The position numbers were made by a program, and so were the translations under genes. Below are positions 1 to 5,908 of a DNA stretch of 7,673 bases, piece after piece (position 1 is the stretch's first letter; each line of letters starts with the position of its first letter). Below the pieces are notes generated by a model. The model saw nothing but the letters and a program-made list of their open reading frames with translations, was not told the origin of the DNA and searched no databases. The DNA is taken from contig CAZOZX010000103.1 in assembly GCA_964584415.1 (NCBI GenBank), positions 1 through 7,673 on the forward strand, read 5' to 3'. The DNA is from PHAA01 sp964584415. Its GTDB lineage: Bacteria > Bacillota > Syntrophomonadia > Syntrophomonadales > Syntrophomonadaceae.

Positions 1-414
1 CGTATAGGCTTTGGCGGTTATCAAATTTATCGCATTCCTGGTTCCATCCCAGGTAACTTCGAACTGCTTTTCGCTTCCATTAATCGCCATGGCCATATCG
101 CGCAGCTTGAAATAGGTCCGGTTGGCTATTGTGTAGGCTTCAAAGGGGACCTTGGTACCATTTATAATCACACTGGAAGCAGTTGGCCATGCCTGAACGC
201 AGGATGGTTGAACTGTCGGCTGGGCAGCAGGTTGAGCCGGTGTTTGGCCAAGGCTGTCCGAGATCCCCCCAAAAAGAGAGTTCAGCTTGCCGCCTATACC
301 TCCGGGCCCAGGCATGAGCGGATATTCCAATACCCCTGCAGAAGCGCCAATCGGCCACAGCGACAGCAATAATAACACCAGCACCAAAATACCAACCGTC
401 TTTTTATTTCTCAT
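1..414 (-). CDS. Secreted stalk-domain (copper amine oxidase N-terminal-like) protein, 3' end beyond window
   Basis: The first 138 codons of a longer gene are present; the reading frame is still open at base 1. Residues 1-26 form a clear signal peptide: a basic start (MRNKK), a Leu/Val-rich core and an ASA cleavage site. Residues 35-80 are a Gly, Pro and Gln rich linker. From about residue 81 the sequence matches the stalk domain named after the copper amine oxidase N-terminus, with IINGTKVPFEAY, then YFKLRD (101-106), AMAINGS (108-114), and WDG (122-124) before NAINL. This domain is common on exported proteins of anaerobic Firmicutes; it is a structural module and does not imply amine oxidase activity. 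ATG 412-414 was chosen because GGAGGG lies 7 nt upstream and the signal peptide begins there. The catalytic or binding part, if any, lies outside the window, so the specific role is unknown. Confidence 0.85.
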   Translation of the reverse strand, partial: MRNKKTVGILVLVLLLLSLWPIGASAGVLEYPLMPGPGGIGGKLNSLFGGISDSLGQTPAQPAAQPTVQPSCVQAWPTASSVIINGTKVPFEAYTIANRTYFKLRDMAMAINGSEKQFEVTWDGTRNAINLITAKAYT

Positions 415-503
415 CTTCAAACCCTCCAACCTTGTTTGCGTTCCCGGCCATAAACAACTTCTATATTATTCCAGAATGCTTATTGTTTTTCCTTCATTTT
501 CTA

Positions 504-539
504 GAAAAAAATGAGGCCACCCCCAGGGGAAAGCCTCAT
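504..539 (-). terminator. Intrinsic terminator of the MaoC-like gene
   Basis: On the minus strand ATGAGGC (533-539) pairs with GCCTCAT (511-517), with a further CCCC/GGGG pairing inside the loop, and the stem runs straight into seven T residues (504-510). It lies 59 nt after the stop of the 598-1002 gene and separates it from the stalk-domain gene downstream. Confidence 0.85.
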
Positions 540-597
540 CTACATTATGTTTATTGGGGTACGTTTCCGTCTAACTAGACGGCTTAAAGGGGAACAT

Positions 598-1002
598 TCA
601 GGTGTTTTTACCCTGGGCAACTACGACATCATCATTCTTTTTAATGGTCCAGGCATAAGTCACCAGGCCCCCGCGTTTTATCGCTTGAACCGCAATGACT
701 TCCGACTCGGCGTAGACTTTATCCCCCGGATGCACCGGGCTCTTCCAGGATATGCCGTCCGCAGTGGTCCATACCGCATCGGCCAGAAAACCTTGCTTGG
801 CCATCAGGCCCATCATGCAGGCAATGAGATAGGCTCCGGGGGTCACCCTGGCTTTAAAACCCCAGCCCCTGGCCACCTCGTCATCCAAGAAACCTGGCAG
901 GTCCATGCCTGACATTTGCGCGACAATATCGATTTCTGTTCCGGTAATCGGTTTGGTCCCGGTTTTAAATGAATAACCTACGTAAACATCTTCAAAGAAC
1001 AA
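598..1002 (-). CDS. MaoC-like hotdog-fold protein (dehydratase family, catalytic His not visible)
   Basis: The 134 residues fit a single MaoC-like hotdog domain: an N-terminal FEDVYVGYSF segment, a hot-dog helix around 30-70 (SGMD.. through ARVTPGAYLIACMMG), and the family's typical KSPVHPGDKVYAES strand at 87-100. Family members hydrate enoyl-CoA or dehydrate hydroxyacyl-CoA thioesters in the cytoplasm. In active hydratases the helix carries an Asp...Asn-Pro-x-His motif. Here the segment reads MDLPGFLDDEVA (33-44): the Asp is present but no His follows, so hydratase activity is doubtful and the protein may only bind a thioester. The start is TTG: it is preceded immediately by an in-frame TGA and sits 6 nt after a full GGAGGTG. 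The gene has its own promoter and terminator. It is not obviously linked by function to its neighbours. Confidence 0.85.
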   Translation of the reverse strand: MFFEDVYVGYSFKTGTKPITGTEIDIVAQMSGMDLPGFLDDEVARGWGFKARVTPGAYLIACMMGLMAKQGFLADAVWTTADGISWKSPVHPGDKVYAESEVIAVQAIKRGGLVTYAWTIKKNDDVVVAQGKNT

Positions 1003-1008
1003 TCATTT

Positions 1009-1015
1009 CACCTCC
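1009..1015 (-). promoter_or_regulatory. Ribosome binding site fixing a TTG start
   Basis: GGAGGTG lies 6 nt before the TTG at 1000-1002. An ATG at 1004-1006 is closer to it but is out of frame and reads only four codons (M-I-V-L) before TGA, so the TTG is the productive start of the MaoC-like gene. Confidence 0.8.
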
Positions 1016-1047
1016 CCCTTTGCTTAACAATAGCTAGAGTGCGTCAT

Positions 1048-1077
1048 ATTAAAAATATATAGCACCTGACATTTCAA
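1048..1077 (-). promoter_or_regulatory. Candidate promoter for the MaoC-like gene
   Basis: TTGAAA (1072-1077) and TTTAAT (1048-1053) are spaced by 18 nt, each one mismatch or two from the housekeeping sigma consensus, in an AT-rich gap about 45 nt upstream of the start codon. It lies between the terminator of the restriction gene and the MaoC-like gene, where a new promoter is needed. Confidence 0.45.
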
Positions 1078-1124
1078 TAGTACCACAATTATAAATTTAA
1101 GTTATATAACCACAACATGTTCCG

Positions 1125-1164
1125 ATAAAAACCCAAAACGCCGGCAAAATAATCTGCCAGCGTT
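1125..1164 (-). terminator. Intrinsic terminator of the restriction-modification operon
   Basis: The arms AACGCCGGCA (1137-1146) and TGCCAGCGTT (1155-1164) form a 10-bp stem with one mismatch around an 8-nt loop. On the minus strand it is followed by TTTTGGGTTTTT. It sits about 50 nt after the endonuclease stop. The hairpin is strikingly similar to the one at 3349-3374 on the other side of the operon. Confidence 0.8.
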
Positions 1165-1212
1165 CAATTTAATAGTTGTTCTACGCTAATTATGATAATA
1201 AATTGCTTACTG

Positions 1213-2049
1213 CTACAATAAATTTACCCTCTTAGCGGCTTCCTCAAGGTCGCAACGAAACTTATCGAGATGATTTAGAGAGTATAAACCATCAATTGAT
1301 TGGTTAACCCAAGAATCGTATATGCGTTTAAGGTCAGCCTTGCGAGATAGCCAACCAATCCCGTCAATCACAGCAAAAACGAATTGACGTGGAAGTCGTA
1401 CTCTAGCCATATCTTGAATCTCTTTCACGGCATCCGATAGTTTACTTCCTGTGCTGTTAAACCCTTTCATAGCTACTACAATTCGAGCATCAGCCCCTCC
1501 GGCGGGAATGGCTATATCGCAGGGGGCGTCGTATCCTCCAAGACCAGAAAACCGTGTCCGCATTTGATAAGGCAGGCTTAGATCCTGAGCAATCTTTTCT
1601 ACTTCGTCTTCAACCGTCCTGCCTTTACCTACGGAGTTAGCTCCTTGTTTACGTGACCATAAGTGTCGTTCAAGAACTACATCACTCAAAGTCCAATCTT
1701 TATTGAGTTGTATGTTGGTTTGATTTACTAGATCGAAGTGGTCGTCCAGGATTCGCACTAAGTAATCAGCTTTAGTCTTAGCCAAAGTCTTCCATCCAGC
1801 CGTCCCCGTATGTAGTGTAAGCTGGTTCTTTAACTGTTCCTGGCCCAAACCTGCACAGGTAACTAGGATTGGTACCGATTCAGGATGAGATTCAAAGAAT
1901 CTTGCCAATGAATCTCGTGTAAAAGTAGTTCCTTGGGGTATAGCATCAAAAATTTGCCTAATCTGCTGCTGTGCATCTTGATCCTCACGAACCGGTACCC
2001 CAAAATTGTTTAGAGAGTCCAAGAACTCATTGAATGTAATAATAGCCAT
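1213..2049 (-). CDS. DpnII/MboI-like type II restriction endonuclease
   Basis: The 278-residue protein is read as the endonuclease partner of the methyltransferase just upstream. The C-terminal half has the layout of the DpnII/MboI-type PD-(D/E)XK nuclease: a helix with acidic residues (VEDEVEKIAQDL, 146-157), CDIAIP with Asp178, a strand ending in VAMKG (192-196, Lys195), then GFNSTGSKLSDAV and VIDGIGW (227-233), followed by a C-terminal helical part. The N-terminal 130 residues are helical and may bind DNA. The usual Glu two residues before the catalytic Lys is Ala193 here, so either this subfamily moves the acidic residue (Glu149 or Glu151 are candidates) or the enzyme is impaired. The ATG lies 2 nt after the methyltransferase stop, and its GAGGT binding site lies inside the end of that gene, implying coupled translation after the protective enzyme. 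Expected to cut unmethylated DNA; GATC is a guess from family resemblance only. Confidence 0.8.
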   Translation of the reverse strand: MAIITFNEFLDSLNNFGVPVREDQDAQQQIRQIFDAIPQGTTFTRDSLARFFESHPESVPILVTCAGLGQEQLKNQLTLHTGTAGWKTLAKTKADYLVRILDDHFDLVNQTNIQLNKDWTLSDVVLERHLWSRKQGANSVGKGRTVEDEVEKIAQDLSLPYQMRTRFSGLGGYDAPCDIAIPAGGADARIVVAMKGFNSTGSKLSDAVKEIQDMARVRLPRQFVFAVIDGIGWLSRKADLKRIYDSWVNQSIDGLYSLNHLDKFRCDLEEAAKRVNLL

Positions 2050-2051
2050 AC

Positions 2052-3101
2052 TTACCTCGCAATAAAAATGTATTCCTCAACATGTCTACGTTCAGCTGAG
2101 GAGTGTGTGCCAAAAGAGTATAGGTGAGGAACAGACACAATCTCAACAGATGACTTAGTCTCCTTAAGAATCTTGTAAATCTCGTCTTTATCTGGAACGG
2201 AATTGGAACTATAGGATAGTACAATTATACTATTGCGAAAATGGTCAAATAGTCTTCGAAGCGCATCGCGAATTGTATTTTTGTATGCGAATGGGGTGTA
2301 GCGCTTGACCAGTTTTTTGGTCTTGGTATTCGTCATAATTTCAAGGCCATCCCAGTACATCGAGAGACCCTCAAGAAAATGGTATCGTTTAATATAGTCT
2401 GCATCATCCCTTGGCGGTGCATATGGAGGATCTAAATAGACAAGATCAAAAGGTTTTGGATCAATTGCATAAACATCCGCACATTGAGAACTATTTATCC
2501 GGCCATTATCAAAGACAATCGCATTGTAGTCCGCAACTGCTTTGAGGAAACCTTCTTTTAATGACATATGCATGTTTTTTCTTCCATCATCGTACCGGAC
2601 ATCAGTGATCGTAAATACCCCTCGGGGCTGTTTACGTGAAGTTGCCAGACACAGTGACGCAATAGCCAATTCACGTTTGTAATCTGGAAGACGATGCAAA
2701 TGAGACCATACTGCATCAAGAAATTTATGATCTTCCTGAGAAAAGTAGAGCCCTTCAAAAGTAGTTTGAATAAACGCCCGATCATCCTCGTTGGGTGAAA
2801 GCAAAAGAGCTAAATCATCCGCAGTCAACTGTATGCCTGGATTCGCAATAGTGGCTTTGGCAATGGTAGCAGGGAAGTTCAAAAAATCGTTCGCAGTCAC
2901 CTGTTTGCCCAGTTCTTTCAATGCGAAACCAACTACTCCGCTTCCGCTGAAAGCATCAATAACCGTATCAAAATCCAAGGAGGAAAATATTCTCTCCAAA
3001 TGAGGGACGACCTTGTATTTGGAGCCCATATATCGCAGCCGTGGATAAAATTGGGTCAATGCAATATCATTACAATATTTAAGCATAGGCTGTTTAATCA
3101 A
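2052..3101 (-). CDS. D12-class DNA adenine-N6 methyltransferase of the restriction-modification pair
   Basis: This 349-residue enzyme transfers a methyl group from S-adenosylmethionine to adenine in DNA and protects the cell from the endonuclease encoded next. Motifs in order: LRYMGSK (22-28, motif X, cofactor binding), DAFSGSGVVGF (49-59, motif I), a following AND (70-72), and LDPPY (223-227, motif IV, catalytic), then IIVLSYSSNS (292-301) and HLYSFGTH (326-333) near the end. The motif X-I-IV order is that of the alpha/D12 class, which includes Dam and M.DpnII relatives. A TTG start is chosen at 3099-3101 because GAGGGAGTG lies 8 nt upstream; the next ATG (3084-3086, residue 6) has no such site. 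The gene has its own promoter, and composition is more AT-rich than mutS2, consistent with horizontal acquisition. The recognition sequence cannot be read from the protein. Confidence 0.92.
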   Translation of the reverse strand: MIKQPMLKYCNDIALTQFYPRLRYMGSKYKVVPHLERIFSSLDFDTVIDAFSGSGVVGFALKELGKQVTANDFLNFPATIAKATIANPGIQLTADDLALLLSPNEDDRAFIQTTFEGLYFSQEDHKFLDAVWSHLHRLPDYKRELAIASLCLATSRKQPRGVFTITDVRYDDGRKNMHMSLKEGFLKAVADYNAIVFDNGRINSSQCADVYAIDPKPFDLVYLDPPYAPPRDDADYIKRYHFLEGLSMYWDGLEIMTNTKTKKLVKRYTPFAYKNTIRDALRRLFDHFRNSIIVLSYSSNSVPDKDEIYKILKETKSSVEIVSVPHLYSFGTHSSAERRHVEEYIFIAR

Positions 3102-3109
3102 GATCTTTT

Positions 3110-3118
3110 CACTCCCTC
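3110..3118 (-). promoter_or_regulatory. Ribosome binding site supporting the methyltransferase TTG start
   Basis: GAGGGAGTG ends 8 nt before TTG (3099-3101). The spacer contains a GATC, which would be a methylation target if the system recognises GATC. Confidence 0.65.
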
Positions 3119-3183
3119 TAATTTCATTTTATTCGATAACAACACCAACTTGTCCTTTTGGCCGAGAAGAATTTTCCATGTCT

Positions 3184-3212
3184 ATTATATCAATCAAACT
3201 AAATTTTTACAA
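3184..3212 (-). promoter_or_regulatory. Promoter of the restriction-modification operon
   Basis: TTGTAA (3207-3212), a 17-nt spacer, and a perfect TATAAT (3184-3189) preceded by TGA, which gives an extended -10 (TGNTATAAT). Transcription should start near 3177-3178, giving a leader of about 75 nt. An ATG at 3178-3180 falls at or very near the predicted start point. Confidence 0.75.
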
Positions 3213-3339
3213 ACATATGTTCTTTTTATTGCGTTAAACATATTTAAAATGAATATCTCAGATTCATCTATATGTAGACACTATTTAAATGTGGCCCGAA
3301 CCATAGGGTTAATACTAATCCTGGATTCATTATCTGGAA

Positions 3340-3374
3340 AATATAAAACGCCGGCAGGAATATCTCTGCCGGCG
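3340..3374 (-). terminator. Intrinsic terminator after mutS2 and the deacetylase remnant
   Basis: CGCCGGCAG (3349-3357) and CTGCCGGCG (3366-3374) form a perfect 9-bp GC-rich stem with an 8-nt loop, followed on the minus strand by TTTTATATTTT. It lies 44 nt after the stop of the deacetylase remnant and ends the mutS2 transcript before the restriction-modification promoter. Confidence 0.88.
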
Positions 3375-3417
3375 CTGTCCGAATACGTAATATATCGGTT
3401 TAAACATGATTTATTAA

Positions 3418-3510
3418 TTAGTATTGCAAGCCTTCAATAAAAGTCAGTACATTTTTGCCCACAACCTTGTGATTGTAGCCACCCTCCAAAATGCTAAAGC
3501 AGCCGCCCTT
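3418..3510 (-). pseudogene. 3' remnant of a second histone-deacetylase-family gene
   Basis: The minus-strand frame ending with TAA at 3418-3420 encodes KGGCFSILEGGYNHKVVG followed by KNVLTFIEGLQY, nearly the same as the C-terminus of the intact enzyme at 5909-6658 (KGGCFGILEGGYNHKVLG, KNVLAFIEGLEGK). At the DNA level 3431-3510 and 5925-6004 align without gaps with 9 mismatches in 80. Four of the changed codons are silent (Glu, Gly, Tyr, His) and three are mild replacements, so the two sequences diverged as coding genes before this one was cut down. Resemblance stops upstream of about 3510: the catalytic HH, DxH and distal Asp motifs are absent, and only the Gly-Gly-Tyr end remains. The open frame runs on upstream into the end of mutS2 (to about 3598) but with no family resemblance. 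Expected to be non-functional. Confidence 0.85.
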
Positions 3511-3568
3511 GCACTGAACTCCCTCATCAAACAGCCCATCAAATATCAAATGCTGCAAATTCCATTTC

Positions 3569-5536
3569 TCATTTATCTTTGTCTTTCTCCGTTTCAATTA
3601 CCAGTCCTTCAATATGGTGCTTGCTCATGATCTTACGCTTTTTGCGGTTCTCCTTGGTTTCAAAAAGAATATCCATATCATAGTTTTCGGGATATAATTC
3701 TTCCCGGTCGATATGGAGGGTCAGCCGTTTGTGGTTGATGACATATTTTTTACCCATCACCATAACCACCAGGTCCCCCCGCCTATTCTCTTCTTCACAT
3801 ACTATACCGGTGCGGTCCATGGTAGTTATATAGACCCGGTCCCCGCGCTTGAGGTCCGCTTTGGCATAGCGTTTGCTCCGTTCCAGCTTCTCCTTTTGTA
3901 TATGATGTTCTTCCTGCTGGCGCTGCTCGGTAATTTGCTGGCGATAATCATCCGGGTCTGTAATTTCTTCTATAAAAGTATCATAGTCGCCATCGTAGCT
4001 GACTTTTTCTCCGTAAGTAACCTCATGGGCCCGTTCAATGATATGCCGGTCTATACCCAGACGAAGAGCAATCAGGAAGGCGTTGCTGTCCCCCCAGTTG
4101 CCGATCTGCAGCTTATAAAGGGGGCGCAGGGTTTGGATATCAAAAGCCATACAGCCGTTTTCAAAACCGGGCGTGTTAAGGGCATATTCTTTGATCTCAC
4201 CGAAATGGGTGGTGGCAACTATGGTTGCGCCGCGGGCAAATACCTCCTCCAGCACCGCAATGCCGAAGCCGCGTCCCTCTGCCGGGTCGGTACCGGCCCC
4301 CAGTTCATCCATGATAACCAGGATGGAAGGTCCGCAGGTTTTGATAATCATCTGAATATTCTTTACGTGCGACGAAAAGGTACTCAATGCTTGCTCAATG
4401 CTCTGGCCGTCACCGATATCAGCCAAAATATCGGTGAAAACCGCAAATTCGCTGCCCTCATCAACCGGCACATGAAGTCCGCTTTGCACCATCAAGGTCA
4501 ACAATCCAACTGTCTTTAAGGTCACGGTCTTGCCCCCGGTATTGGGGCCGGTAATAACCAGGGCGCGGTAATTATCACCGATACTGAAATCAAGCGGAAC
4601 TGCCTTCGATCCCAGCAGCGGGTGCCGTCCCTGGTGAATTGTTATCCGGTTGGAACGGTTCAAAGTGACCGGGCTCATGTCCATACTGCGGCTGTACTTG
4701 GCCTTGGCGAAGATAAAATCATAGTTGACCATGGCTTGGATATTAATGGACAATTCCTGACGGTACGCTTCCACCAGTCGGGACAGGTCAGCCAATATAC
4801 GGTATACTTCCTGCTTTTCCTCCATCTCCAGCAAATTCAATTCCGATTGCATCCGGTTTACAGCCGCTGGTTCCATAAAAACAGTGGAACCGGTGGCCGA
4901 CATGTCTATTACCTGCCCGGGGAAATGTTTGATATCCTGACGCCGCACCGGCACAACATATCGCCCGCCGCGGCTGCTGACCACAGAATCCTGCAGCATG
5001 TCCTTGTAGGCTGAGGAGCGCAAAATCTCATTCAGTTTTTGCTTGATCCGATCCTGCAAAATCAGTATCCGTTTGCGGATCCGAGCCAGTTCACTGCTGG
5101 CCCGGTCATCAACCCGGTTATTAACGATACAGCGTTTAATTTCCTCTTCCAGATCCTTGAGTTCGTACATAGATGAAGCATAGGCCGCAATCCTGGGACC
5201 AATCGTCTGCATCCCGGCCATGTACTTCCTGATCCGCTTCACCCCGTCCAGCAAATTGAGGCAGCTGCTCAGCTCTTCGGGGGTAAGAACCATTTCCTTG
5301 CCGGCTTTGATAGTAACGGCCTCGATGCCTTCCATGGCAATCAGTGGCACACTGGCATTTACAGCCAGCATAGCCGCGGCCTCGGTAGTTTCCGTCAGCC
5401 AGGCATTAATAATAGTGATATCATAAGCCGGCTGCAGGGCGTCTATTTTTTGCCGGGCTTTGTCAGTCATGGCATACTGTTTCAATTCATCTATTACCTT
5501 GTCAAACTCAAGTATGTTAATGGTATATTGATTCAT
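3569..5536 (-). CDS. MutS2-like DNA-binding ATPase lacking the Smr nuclease domain
   Basis: The 655 residues contain the MutS2 core: a helical lever/clamp region (about 1-285), then the ABC-type ATPase with Walker A GPNTGGKT (330-337), STFSSH (385-390), Walker B LVIMDELGAGTDP (406-418) and TTHFGEIKEY (442-451). A charged coiled-coil stretch follows (about 525-560), then a small beta-rich KOW-like segment (KRGDRVYI.. to about 605) and a basic tail. Standard MutS2 is near 780 residues and ends in an Smr endonuclease domain; here the protein stops at EGLVIETEKDKDK with no Smr. MutS2 proteins bind branched DNA or collided ribosomes and either suppress recombination or rescue ribosomes; without Smr this copy would bind and move substrates but not cut. 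ATG 5534-5536 has GGAGG 8 nt upstream. The end is not an obvious break, so this may be a natural short subfamily and not a truncation. Confidence 0.9.
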   Translation of the reverse strand: MNQYTINILEFDKVIDELKQYAMTDKARQKIDALQPAYDITIINAWLTETTEAAAMLAVNASVPLIAMEGIEAVTIKAGKEMVLTPEELSSCLNLLDGVKRIRKYMAGMQTIGPRIAAYASSMYELKDLEEEIKRCIVNNRVDDRASSELARIRKRILILQDRIKQKLNEILRSSAYKDMLQDSVVSSRGGRYVVPVRRQDIKHFPGQVIDMSATGSTVFMEPAAVNRMQSELNLLEMEEKQEVYRILADLSRLVEAYRQELSINIQAMVNYDFIFAKAKYSRSMDMSPVTLNRSNRITIHQGRHPLLGSKAVPLDFSIGDNYRALVITGPNTGGKTVTLKTVGLLTLMVQSGLHVPVDEGSEFAVFTDILADIGDGQSIEQALSTFSSHVKNIQMIIKTCGPSILVIMDELGAGTDPAEGRGFGIAVLEEVFARGATIVATTHFGEIKEYALNTPGFENGCMAFDIQTLRPLYKLQIGNWGDSNAFLIALRLGIDRHIIERAHEVTYGEKVSYDGDYDTFIEEITDPDDYRQQITEQRQQEEHHIQKEKLERSKRYAKADLKRGDRVYITTMDRTGIVCEEENRRGDLVVMVMGKKYVINHKRLTLHIDREELYPENYDMDILFETKENRKKRKIMSKHHIEGLVIETEKDKDK

Positions 5537-5564
5537 TATCTATTCCTCCGGTTACATATAAATA

Positions 5565-5597
5565 AAGGCCGAACATGAACACTTCCTGCCCGGCCTT
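5565..5597 (-). promoter_or_regulatory. Terminator-like hairpin just ahead of the mutS2-like gene
   Basis: AAGGCCG (5591-5597 on the minus strand) pairs with CGGCCTT (5565-5571) around a 19-nt loop, followed by TTTATTTATAT and, 20 nt later, the GGAGG of the mutS2-like gene. Its place between promoter and RBS suggests attenuation, though the long loop and interrupted T run make it weak. Confidence 0.5.
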
Positions 5598-5635
5598 AAT
5601 CCCTATATTCTGGTATTTCTTAAATAGAATTAGAT

Positions 5636-5662
5636 AAAAATACCGCGCACAGAGCACGGCAC
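5636..5662 (-). terminator. Intrinsic terminator in the hdac-mutS2 gap
   Basis: On the minus strand GTGCCGTGC (5654-5662) pairs with GCGCGGTAT (5640-5648), including three G-U pairs, around the loop TCTGT, and the stem ends in TATTTTTATC. It could end transcription from the deacetylase gene, end a small RNA started at about 5831, or act as an attenuator of the mutS2-like gene. Confidence 0.55.
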
Positions 5663-5831
5663 TCATCCCAACTATTTTTTGCCGCCAGTGTTCAAACTCC
5701 CTAATCCGCACACCAGTACAGCACCACTAAGCAAGGCGCCCAGCTACGCAGATCAAGATCCATATCAGATTATGGTTAGTTTTGAACGACCCCGGACATA
5801 ATTCATCCTTACTTTGCAAATTATTATCAAC
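5636..5831 (-). ncRNA. Candidate small RNA or attenuated 5' leader of the mutS2-like gene
   Basis: This segment of about 195 nt starts at the predicted start point of the TTGACA promoter and ends at an intrinsic terminator, with no convincing gene between. Several local hairpins are visible on the minus strand: CCATA/TATGG (5761-5776 region), GCGCC/GGTGC, and GGTGT/ACACT. The 5' part GATAATAATT can pair, with one mismatch, with the terminator tail TATTTTTATC, so folding could expose or mask the T run. I do not recognise a known RNA family. It also holds fragments of reading frames, including one with a hydrophobic run, so a decayed small gene is an alternative. Confidence 0.35.
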
Positions 5832-5837
5832 AGTTTA

Positions 5838-5866
5838 AAGATAGCCCACCAAAGCACGAATGTCAA
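5838..5866 (-). promoter_or_regulatory. Promoter between the deacetylase and mutS2-like genes
   Basis: A perfect TTGACA (5861-5866) and TATCTT (5838-5843, four of six consensus bases) are 17 nt apart. The predicted start is near 5831, which leaves about 295 nt of leader before the mutS2-like start codon at 5536. Confidence 0.6.
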
Positions 5867-5908
5867 TGGACTATAGCACTTGTTTAATATGGCCCAGCGT
5901 TGACTCCC

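Noticed and set aside
1213..3101. GATC depletion as a sign of the system's specificity
   Set aside because: GATC sites are easy to find both inside the two genes and in mutS2, so no depletion is apparent and specificity stays open.
3000..3440. A plus-strand frame of 146 codons
   Set aside because: It spans the methyltransferase start, its promoter and the terminator, has AT-rich random composition and no RBS.
3713..4519. A long plus-strand open frame of 268 codons
   Set aside because: It lies wholly antisense to the mutS2-like gene, whose ATPase motifs are unmistakable; its product shows no family features and no RBS.
5517..5711. A 64-codon minus-strand frame starting at GTG and overlapping the mutS2 start
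   Set aside because: No RBS, overlaps the mutS2 start in another frame and crosses both terminator-like hairpins; most likely chance.
5636..5831. T-box or 6S RNA identity for the mutS2 leader
   Set aside because: No T-box sequence or specifier layout is visible, and the closing helix and central bubble expected for 6S RNA are not convincing.
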